NCBI GenBank assembly: GCA_947652115.1
Contig: OX393569.1
Location: 5,107,505 to 5,171,504, forward strand
Direction of reading: 5' to 3'
Source of the DNA: Blastomussa wellsi
Lineage: Eukaryota; Cnidaria; Anthozoa; Scleractinia; Plerogyridae
Length of the DNA: 64,000 nt
Shown here piece after piece: positions 55,661-64,000 of this stretch. Each line of letters opens with the position of its first letter. Positions within the stretch are counted from its first letter, which is position 1. The notes under the pieces were generated by a model, which saw only the letters and a list, made by a program, of their open reading frames with translations, was not told where the DNA came from and did not search any database. The translations under genes were made by a program, and so were the position numbers.

Positions 55661-56167
55661 CAATATACAATATACATGACGGAGCTAGAAATCGGATTAG
55701 GCTTTGCTCGTTCTCTTTATCACTGGAAAGGAAAATCTTTTTATGAAAGGTATAATAGAGATATATTCTATTCTGCAGTACTATTCATTTTCACTATTTT
55801 TTGTCGTGTTTTATAGGTGAAAGAGAATCAGCAAGGGCCCGTTTCTCAAAGTCCCGGTCTTTTTTTCCGGGCCCGAAGCCAAAATTTGAATTCAAACCCT
55901 GAAGAGTAGAAACACGAGTTCTAGCTCTCAAATCAGTCCATTTCTGGCAGTCTGCGGCCTTTCCCTTCACCAAGGAAACACGGAAAGCCGTAAAACTCTA
56001 GAACAAAAATTTATTTTTCAAATCGGCACTCTTAATCCTCACGGTATCAACGAACGCTTTTCATTCAACTAATTTATTCCGTTGTTTTCACGTTACCAGG
56101 CACCAGCCAATAGCGAAGCTCCATCTTTCTGTATATAAACAACAGACGATCCACAATTCCTTGATTC
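55661..56167. other. Sequence between two Penelope terminal repeats
   Basis: No coding region is seen. It lies between two direct copies of the repeat and may be unrelated host DNA. Confidence 0.4.
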
Positions 56168-56272
56168 CCTCCGACGAAGGGCTAACGCTCGAAACGTCAG
56201 CTCTTGAATCTCTTTACGGTGGTCAATTCACATTATCAACCCAGTTGATAAAACCAAATTATATTGTTATAC

Positions 56273-56317
<45 letters not shown>

Positions 56318-56318
56318 C
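56168..56318 (+). mobile_element. Penelope terminal repeat, longer copy
   Basis: Same as the 55565 copy but extends through TATACTTCCCACCGACGCAG to TTTCTTTAGAAACTTACCCC, which is the inverse of the 706-858 element. The hammerhead-like block (56168-56201) is complete. Confidence 0.6.
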
Positions 56319-57299
56319 CATTTCTTTTTTTAACTGATAGTTTTGTTTTATTTCTTTCAAAATTATTAAACCATCGATCTTTAATTCAAACAGAGCTAGC
56401 TTTATGAACCCGACAATTATTGGGATGTTCGGGAAACGGGCCCCAGCTAGAGCGCGTGCGTGGAGTGTTACAGCCAGGCGCGCTAGATTTGCTCATGTTT
56501 TGTCACATTCTTGTGCATTCGTTGTCTTCCCGCCACAACTTCGCGCCTCCCGCTCCCGACGAGAGAAGACATAAATTCAATTTATATTAATTAACTTATT
56601 TGACTAAATTAAATTTAAAATGTAAACTGTTCAACTGAAATATAAAACTTATGCTTTACAGTTGTCTTTATCGGATGTTAACTCATTTAAAATGTTTACG
56701 GTATACGTTCCTTCATGTGAATAACTGTTGAAGTTACGAAGCTTTCCTTCTGATGAGAAAATAATTTATTGTTGAATCTACTCAAAACCATGTTCTAATG
56801 GAGGGATTCATGCTGACGTCATTGTTTACCTTTTTTTCTCATTAGCATACGGCTTGGCGTACAGAAGGCAACATGTTAGATATGAATGGACTCCAAACAG
56901 TTAAAGAGCTAGTGAAATTTAGTATATGGTGAAATTTTTAGCTCTTTGCGTGTAATATTGAAGGAGAAATTGTCTTTCAAAAACTCCAAAATTTCTGGGT
57001 GGCAAAAGCGCTAATGAGCTCATACATTCTTTGAAAAATTTCGTCAGACAAAAAGAATTCAATACATCGAGCTGAACTTCATGAGCAGAGTTAATCGTGC
57101 TATGAAATTTCAATATTCATAACTGATTTTTTGTGGCTCCACCAGAAACTGAATTGCTTATGCTAATGACGCAAATATTGTAAACAAGGATTCCCCTATA
57201 TAAAGACTTTCTAAACATTTATATTTTGCTATGACACAGACTACACTCTTAAAACAATAAATAAAACATATATATTATTTGTAGTGGTCATGAGCTCTA
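56319..57299. other. No gene seen
   Basis: No supported coding region on either strand. Confidence 0.5.
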
Positions 57300-57510
57300 A
57301 GCCTGACTAGTGGGGGTCACTAGTTTTCAGGCCTGCCACTGAAACAAAGGAAACAAATATAGCAAACGAATAGGAGAATAGAACAGTTAAAAATCCCGAC
57401 TGGAAGGAGGCAGACCAATTGGCTAGTTCCAAAAGCGTGACCGAGGATGTGATCTCTGGACAAACGAGAAATAATTGCAAATCCCGCTAGTGGCAGGGAG
57501 GAGGCCTTGA
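57300..57510 (-). repeat. SINE body relative
   Basis: AAAAATCCCGACTGGAAGGA, GGCAGACCAATTGGCTA and TAGTGGCAGGGAGGAGG match the body of the 55194-55527 SINE; the tRNA-like head is missing. Confidence 0.5.
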
Positions 57511-57833
57511 AACAGGGAACACCGGCACCCCCCCCCCCGGGCTAAAAAGGTATGAGCCGCAGAATAGGGTATGGTATAGTTTTTCGAGGTTCCCGTTCCT
57601 TAAATAGGTAAACGGTGATAAGTCAAAGACTATTGCAAGGCTGAAACAACGTGATATATTTTGAACAATATTTCGGCTGGCCAGACCAGCCATTTCAGGT
57701 TTAGATGTTACTAATTTTTTAACGTGAAATTTCAATATTGTATTATGGCGGTGTCGCAATACGTATTTCGAAACTTATAGGAGTGGCGGGATTATGTATA
57801 CAAGATGATTCCAGAGAAAGATAGAAATATCTA

Positions 57834-58388
57834 CCTTATTATAGGAATATAACGAAGCATGTTAACAACGCGAACTAAATTTACGCGTTATAAAATTAAA
57901 GCGAATTTTCGAAAAATAATGTTTACATACATTTAATTAACGCGAATTTCCTTGTGGTACATTTGCATAATTAAGACTCGAATTTGATATTTTTCGCACT
58001 TCTTTCTTTAGAAAACAACAACGTCCAACAACAAAATTTGTTCTTTATTTCCAGCAAGGTAGCCATACAAACTAGGGCATGAAATGGGATGACAAAAATG
58101 CGATAAATATTTTGCGCAAGGAAGTTGAAGAAGTGACTTATCCCCTCGGAAAAGACGATCGGTATACTGACGAATCTAAGGACATTTTGAAGTCAATATT
58201 AAATGAAGATGCGTCAACGGACTCTGACGGAAACGTAGATGAATTGTAACTTTGCTGATAAAAAGGTGTCTTAAAATAACGATGCTTTCAATCAACGTCA
58301 TTTTAATTAACAATGAGGTAAATTAAGATACATAAAATTAACGCGAATTTGCGTTAATTACATGCATTGTTAATTTCCTATAATAAGG
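57834..58388. mobile_element. TA-flanked foldback element in the Penelope copy
   Basis: CCTTATTATAGGAA and TTCCTATAATAAGG are exact inverted ends. TA is present on both sides but only once in the uninterrupted copy, the target duplication of Tc1/mariner-type elements. At 555 bases it is too short for a transposase, so it is a MITE. It carries an acceptor-like TTTATTTCCAG (ending near 58054) and a small ORF. Confidence 0.75.
58079..58249 (+). CDS. Acidic 56-residue ORF in the foldback element
   Basis: ATG (58079) to TAA (58247-58249). The peptide is acidic with a Ser/Asp-rich end (MKWDDKNAINILRKEVEEV, DESKDILKSILNEDASTDSD). No family is recognised. An acceptor-like site lies 24 bases upstream, so it could be a captured terminal exon of a host gene or a relic of a transposase C-terminus. 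An in-frame TAG sits two codons before the ATG. Confidence 0.3.
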   Translation: MKWDDKNAINILRKEVEEVTYPLGKDDRYTDESKDILKSILNEDASTDSDGNVDEL

Positions 58389-58510
58389 TATATAAAATAA
58401 AAAAAATAGACTAAGAGCAACAAAGCAAACATGAATTATAAGTTAACATAAATAAAACATTTCTACGTTAGCTACAAGTTTTAAGATTGATCGTGTCTAT
58501 TCAGTAGGGT

Positions 58511-59676
58511 ATCATTTTTGCTCCTTTTGGCATTCTTTACGGTGTGACCCTTAGATACAGGACCTAAATTGTATTATCATTCAATTCATTTTCCCTCCTT
58601 TTCATTGGCGCAGACCCTACCACGTGACCTACAAATAACTGCCTACGAATAATGGTCTGCACATGCGTATTAGCGTCCAACAGTGATTTTTCTACGATTA
58701 ATAGTGTGCTCATGCGTAGTTGTGTCCAATTCAGAGAAAAATGATAGGTTGTTTCCAGAGTTATGAGAGTTTCCTGGTAAACTCGAAAAAAAAAAAACAG
58801 CAAGAATACAACAATTTCAAAGCCCCACGACAGAAAATTCCAAGCTGAACCTTTATCACGACGTCATTGCCAAAATGATCTCGAATAAATGAGATTTTTC
58901 GTCTTCCTGAAAGCTGACTCGACGTCTGCAAATTCCTTTACATCACAATGATAATTAGTCGTTGACCCACGATAACCCAGTCCTATCCATCAAAACAACA
59001 CGGTGTCATACAATCATCCGAAAAGTTATCATTTCCTTTTTCGAGGTCGGCGTAAACAGCTTGAATAGCGTGTATAAAGTTTCCAAGCGAGACTCTCTTG
59101 GTTGCAAGGTGCAGTAGAGCGTTGTTGACACAGTGTACGCTGTTGGGGCGGTTTTTACGGTAGTGAAAAGGCTTCTCTGCATCGAAAAAGTGCAGTTGAA
59201 TTGACCACGTTGGGCTTCGATAGCAAATTGACGACCCTTGTGATAATTCATTATCAAACCTCAGAGTGAGACAGCTTGAAGTGCGAGGGCGGGAGTAACT
59301 ATATCAATTCGAAGAACACGACACAAAAAGGCAAGATTTCGAAAATAACCGGGTGCAGCAAACGTGTTATTGGATTTACTGTGAAGCAGTCGGGTGTAGC
59401 TGTTCTGAGGTACCGCAAGGTTGGATTTTGGTTCCGACAAAGGCATATAATCAGCCTTATTGCTCTCTTTGGAAGTCTATAATCACACTCAGTTGAACAG
59501 ATATTATGAACGGCTTACTCTTAATTTATACCTCGTTGTTCGCGGTCAACTAGTCGTGACCAAATATTCCCAGATAATACGTAACCCAACGGTTCGGTTT
59601 GTTTTGAACTCTGTTAACCGCACAACAAGAAAACGGGCTGTGAGACAGGTAAAAGACAAGATATTCTAAATTTGAC
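58511..59676. other. Upstream flank of the coiled-coil gene; no gene seen
   Basis: No supported coding region; the promoter and 5' UTR of the next gene should lie in its right part. Confidence 0.45.
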
Positions 59677-60621
59677 GTGCAAGCGGACATGGATGAGGTG
59701 GAAGAACAAACAGATATCAGCTCACCGCAATCCCCAGATGCCAATCTGGAGCAAAGTAGTCGAAAACTGTCCTTGAAAGATATAAGGCGATATGAAAAGA
59801 AAACACTGGTGTGTCCGGGGGGATGTGGTGTGGAATTGGATCTCGGTGATATTCCGACTCACGATTGCATCAAGGATTTGAAGCAGAGACTCGAGAGCGT
59901 CGAGAGCAATCTTTGGGATAAAGGGCAAAAGTACAAGGCGACGGGCACGATGGAAGAAGTGTACAAAGAACATCTAGCGTTGCAAGATTGTAAAATCGCA
60001 CAAATGTCCACAGAAATCAAGGAGCTGCTGTCGGAAAGATCACGCCGTGATGAGATATTTAACAACAAGGAAACTTTCTACAAGGAACAGATTACGGCGC
60101 TGATGGACCAGGTGGCAAAACTGGAGAGAAAACTGCAGCTCCGAAGGCCTTCCCGCGAGGAGGAGCCGTTTGAAGACACAAACGGTTCCAAGGAATGGGC
60201 TTACAGGTACGACAAGCTGCTGGCGGAGAAGATCACATTGGAAACACTCTTCCAAAGGAGGGAACGAGAGTTTCAGCGAGAAGTGGAGGCGCTCAAAGAA
60301 GAGGCTGCCATGCTCCGGGAAAGTCTGCATCTCGAGCGAGAAATGCTGTCACTGGAGCACGACCACGCGACGTTCAATAAGTTATCAAGTCTAACAGATC
60401 AGTTGGAGACCCTTGTGCAACACAAGAATCAGCAAAGAGGACGACACAAGAGTCATAAAGCGAAGGATTTGAGCGGCGATGCCGTCAACGGAAGAATTCG
60501 AAAACGCATTCCCAACTCTGTTGGGAGTTCAAATTCGGAGTTCGACGAGGAGGACATGGATCAGCCTAGGCGGTCTGATATTACATTTTTGTATCATCAA
60601 TTGTCAGCAGCGAGCATTTGA
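59677..60621 (+). CDS. Coiled-coil protein with a small zinc motif
   Basis: A single open exon encodes 314 residues. Residues 46-64 (CPGGCG ... H-x-C: C46, C50, H62, C64) look like the TRAF-type zinc finger found after the RING in NRDP1/RNF151/PDZRN proteins, but no RING precedes it. Residues from about 65 to 255 are rich in E, K, L, Q and R with heptad spacing, so a long coiled coil is expected. The tail is basic then acidic (RGRHKSHKAKD; SEFDEEDMDQ). Base composition is clearly more GC-rich than its flanks, as for a real exon. Function is unknown; a scaffold or centrosomal/adaptor role would be a guess. A second ATG at 59689 is possible. Confidence 0.7.
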   Translation: MQADMDEVEEQTDISSPQSPDANLEQSSRKLSLKDIRRYEKKTLVCPGGCGVELDLGDIPTHDCIKDLKQRLESVESNLWDKGQKYKATGTMEEVYKEHLALQDCKIAQMSTEIKELLSERSRRDEIFNNKETFYKEQITALMDQVAKLERKLQLRRPSREEEPFEDTNGSKEWAYRYDKLLAEKITLETLFQRREREFQREVEALKEEAAMLRESLHLEREMLSLEHDHATFNKLSSLTDQLETLVQHKNQQRGRHKSHKAKDLSGDAVNGRIRKRIPNSVGSSNSEFDEEDMDQPRRSDITFLYHQLSAASI

Positions 60622-62857
60622 TTCTAATGAAGTTTTGATATCTGTCGCGTTTTATTTTATTTTCTGACTTCGACGAAGGAGACATGGAAGGGTATCAGTA
60701 ATTAAAACAATAAGTGTCAGCCCTGTCGGAGGGTCTGATATTTTTGTACGTTTAAAGTATCATACTTTACGGTCTGATACACGGATATGGACATATTAAT
60801 ACGTACATGTATCGCTCTCGCTCTTTAGCGAAGAATAACACTGCAATGACGAAGATGAGATGAAAGCTGTTTTCTCTTTAAACGCGATTTTAAATCGGCA
60901 TTGTTTGATTCTTACATGTAATCCCACGAATTTTTAAAGACGTTCGATCTGTAATAGATTCACGGATCAGCCAAGGTTTAGGCGAATTTAATACCACGCC
61001 ACAGCCGGCGAGCGCGCCACTTTAAATAAACATCAAATGCTTGTAGTTAATCGCGTAATCGCTTAGGTCATGCTGAGGTCACGCACTTTTTGGCGAAGTG
61101 TGAATGAACTTAATCACGAAACCCAAATAGATTTGTTAAGGTTCTTTATTAGCATGTTATTAGGGATCTCGGAAAAGACAAATCGTGTCTTTCTGTAACT
61201 ATCTTAAGCACGTCCCAGTCAATATAGGGAATGCTATTTTAAACTTGAAAAGAATTAAATGGTCCACTTCGCTTGAATCGCTTCACTAAATAATCTAACA
61301 AAACTGTCTTGAGCTTCGGTGGTACCGTATAGACTTCAAGAAATGCAAGTGAAGTGGACTTCGTATTTGCAACAACAGCAGGGTGTTAATTCGAATGTCG
61401 AGTTTATAACAAAAACATTTAAACACGAGAAAAACATATACATGACCATTTGTAAACAAACAATACACCTTGGATGTAATTATAAAAGTGAGCCTACACA
61501 AATAAAAGACAAAAAACACAGCCTTTCAACGCGTCGCTAGGTGATATCGCCGTGTTATTGGTTTTCTAAGGGGGGTTGTTTATTGAAAAAGCACTGTGTT
61601 GACCGAGGAATTTGCTGAATGTGCGCCTGATATGAAGTAGATAACTACCGGAGAAGTCCGGGGGGAGGGGCAATACGGCTGGGAAGACCCTTACCCTTAT
61701 CTCAGAGCAAAAGAAATAATTTCCCAAAGCCGTTTAGAACCTTATCCCATGGTTCAGTTTTAACACTACTATAATTTGGCTTGTGTTCTGCGTCATTTTG
61801 ATTTCAATAATTAAGATTGATGCTTGTGGTCTTGTTCTTGGAACAAAAAATATATACATGGATGCAATGGAAAATGACAAATTCTAACAATTTTAACCTA
61901 AGGCAGCTGCAAAATCGTATCCATTGGGGACAGCGCATCCCCCACAAATTTCTAGTCGGTTCTGACAACGGCATCTTTCCATCTCCTCAAATAAAAGAAG
62001 GCACAACAGCTGGGCCAGAGCTGACTCGGAGGTCTTGTGTTAAATTACCTGCGAAACAGCTATTGTCTAACCACAAATGAATTCGCGAATTGTTCATTAA
62101 TTGTCTGGCTTACGTGGTTAAACAACAGATACCACAACTTCCTGAAAATCGCATGGAAAAAATCGTTTAACGCGCCATGGTCGTAATGACTCGATTCTCA
62201 AATCAATTTGTTCACGAAACGGCATTATCCAGCGCGATCGAGGCACGAGACTGGCTGAGCAGTGTTGTTCTTCACTGCTTGTTTCTTCACTCCCCCCGCC
62301 CCCTCACCCAAATTGCTTTAATCCAGTCTGTATGCGTGTAGGGCAAAGATCAAAATTGAAAAGTGAGACGTTGGTCTAGACGCACAACTCCAGCTCCGAA
62401 AACAAAGCGGAAAACTAGGGAAGAGAGCTTAACCAACGCCTGTGGCACTAAGATAGCGGTTTTTAATTAACAATGCACGACTGTTCTCGGTAATCCTCAA
62501 AATATGCCTTATTTTACCACCAACTAAACAATGTTTTCAGAAAGAACGTTTTTTCACTAGAGCTTCAGTATATTACGTACATATCTTTCGTCTTCCAGCT
62601 CCGTAGAGCTGCTGTGGCTAGGACCAGTTTAGTCATAGAGTGGAATCCAGTTGGCTTTGAAGGAACAAAAATGCAAAAGGTATTCACAGCGCGTCTGTCC
62701 GAAAGGAAGCATAAAAGTGCTAATGCATGGTGTGGTTTTGATTTGTATCTTATCTATACTGCAATTTATTTTTCTAACAGACGTCTTAACTCAAGTCGTG
62801 AATTGATTGAAACCTATATACCTGTTTTATTTAACTTCAATGCCGAAAGTAATTCTG
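60622..62857. other. No gene recognised
   Basis: Only short frames occur on both strands, without protein-like composition or clear splice signals. Confidence 0.45.
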
Positions 62858-63045
62858 CGTTGTAGTTTGGTTTTGCATTACTTCGTTTAGTGATTTGTTT
62901 AAAAATTTCGCGCCAAATTTCAACCAATCAGATGTAAAGTCAAAACCAATCATGACTCACGCGCGCACGTTTTCCCGCGCTTTTCGCTAGAGGCAATATA
63001 TCGGCGAGTTTGATTCGTTCAATGGTTTTACGACACTCGATTGAA
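62858..63045. repeat. Interspersed repeat family R1, copy 3
   Basis: GTTTGGTTTTGCATTACTTC, TTCAACCAATCAGATG, CACGTTTTCCCGCGCTTTTC and ACGACACTCG follow the block order of 4685-4945. Confidence 0.55.
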
Positions 63046-63162
63046 ACTCCAACCTCGTTCCCAACGAGGTTGTTGAAACTCGCTCTAATATCGGCAACAT
63101 CTTGTACTTCATTGAAACGTTCGTTTTAAAAGGCGAGAGTACACATGAAGACCCATGACCGC

Positions 63163-63599
63163 TTAAAGTGCACCTGACCCCAAAATATTTTTTTTGCTAA
63201 AATGTACCTTTGCACCAGTTTGAAACGCATTGCACCTTTCGTTTCTCCTTTTTACCAAATTCTGGCTATTTATAGCATTCAAACGTTATGAAAAACTGTG
63301 CATCATTTGTTTCACGGCCGAGTCAGAAGGGGCGTGGGTCCATTCCTGATTTAACGTCACAAAATGATTTGCATCACATCAAGGCTTTGTAAACATGCAT
63401 GCAAATCAGTTTGTGACGTCAAATCGGGAATAGACCCACGCCCCTTCTGACTCGGTCGTGGAACAAATGATGCACAGTTTATCGTAATTTTTGAGTGCTA
63501 TAAATAGTCAGAATTTGGTAAAAAGGTGCAATGCGTTTCAAATTGGTGCAAAGGTTTATTCTAGCGAAAAAAATATTTTGGGGTTAGGTGCACTTTAAC
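63163..63599. mobile_element. TTAA-flanked foldback element with near-complete arms
   Basis: Ends TTAAAGTGCACCTGACCCC and GGGGTTAGGTGCACTTTAA are bounded by TTAA. Almost the whole 437 bases is an inverted repeat (for example TCAGAAGGGGCGTGGGTCC against ACCCACGCCCCTTCTGA). Confidence 0.8.
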
Positions 63600-63825
63600 A
63601 TAGGTCTAATCAGGAGCCAAAAATAAGTAATCTATTGAAAAGGATAGTATAAAAAAAGAACATTTTTTAATCTTTATTCAATTCTTTTCTTTGTTTCGTG
63701 TGTCTGTTTTGGGTGATTCGTGAGTATGTTTAGGAGGAGAAAATAGTTTTACTCAAAGGAGTTGTAAGATTTAAGAAACAATGAAGATTAAATGCCAGTT
63801 TAAAATAGAAACTTGAAGTTAAAAG

Positions 63826-63993
63826 TTATAGTTCACTGAGAACATGCACGGGGCCAACTGCTCGACCCTTTTTAAATCCAAATTCAAGTAAGTATCCTTG
63901 TCTTAATAACAACGTATTATAGAAGGCAGTAACATAGCCAGGCGTTTCACTTCCTAACTCGTGACGTAGCAAATTTCCTCTCACCTCGTAATA
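63826..63993 (-). CDS. Possible C-terminal exon of an unknown protein (partial)
   Basis: The minus-strand frame is open from near the window edge to TAA (63828-63826) and gives 55 residues with protein-like composition (NLLRHELGSETPGYVTAFYN, LLLRQGYLLEFGFKKGRAVG). An in-frame TGA stands at 63994-63996, with an AG just before it that could be an acceptor. No family is recognised; it could also be retroelement coding. Confidence 0.3.
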   Translation of the reverse strand, partial: YYEVRGNLLRHELGSETPGYVTAFYNTLLLRQGYLLEFGFKKGRAVGPVHVLSEL

Positions 63994-64000
63994 TCACTGG

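Larger units (their letters stand above)
57605..58510 (-). mobile_element. Penelope-like element 3' end, interrupted
   Basis: Reverse complement of 21140-21480, including CCAGCCGAAATATTGTTC and the coding end just before TGAATAGACAC. It is split at 57834-58388 by a younger foldback element. Comparison with the uninterrupted copy at 21180-21300 shows the empty site. Confidence 0.75.

Overview
This window is animal nuclear DNA, AT-rich, with spliced genes (GT/AG introns), many short inverted-repeat transposons, Penelope-like and LINE fragments, a Helitron, and simple repeats. The repeat families, and a eukaryotic RNA-dependent RNA polymerase (RdRP) gene family (kept in cnidarians and nematodes, absent from vertebrates and most insects), point to an anthozoan cnidarian, most likely a stony coral. 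This is inference; no species marker is present.

Layout. 1-6 kb: the 3' end of a class A GPCR gene, a decayed LINE, a Penelope terminal repeat and SINE/MITE debris. 6.1-15 kb: an autonomous Helitron of the Helentron type on the minus strand. It has a 2389-codon Rep/helicase/OTU/endonuclease gene carrying a 2A-type peptide, and a three-exon RPA-like gene. 15.3-21.8 kb: nested foldback elements, RdRP paralogue A (minus strand) and a 5'-truncated Penelope element. 21.9-29.5 kb: a tandem duplication of about 3.8 kb, one copy interrupted by a 200-N assembly gap. 29-55 kb: four head-to-tail plus-strand RdRP genes (B, C, D, E) separated by MITEs. 55-64 kb: a SINE, Penelope repeats, a TA-flanked foldback element with a small ORF, one coiled-coil gene (59.7 kb), repeats and the edge of another possible gene.

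Main result. Of the five RdRP-family genes only E keeps the catalytic DxDGD motif. A, C and D are full-length open frames that have lost it, and they have also lost conserved basic residues elsewhere in the core. B has lost it too and carries two frameshifts. B, C and D each have an apparent non-coding first exon with its own splice donor, preceded by a near-palindromic NF-kB-type site. The B-type promoters and C also carry GAAANNGAAA (IRF/ISRE-type) sites. Inside each 3.8-kb unit a perfect ISRE-type site sits one base from a perfect kB site. The arrangement suggests an immune-regulated array of RdRP-derived pseudo-enzymes beside one conventional RdRP. That reading is an inference, with checks listed below.
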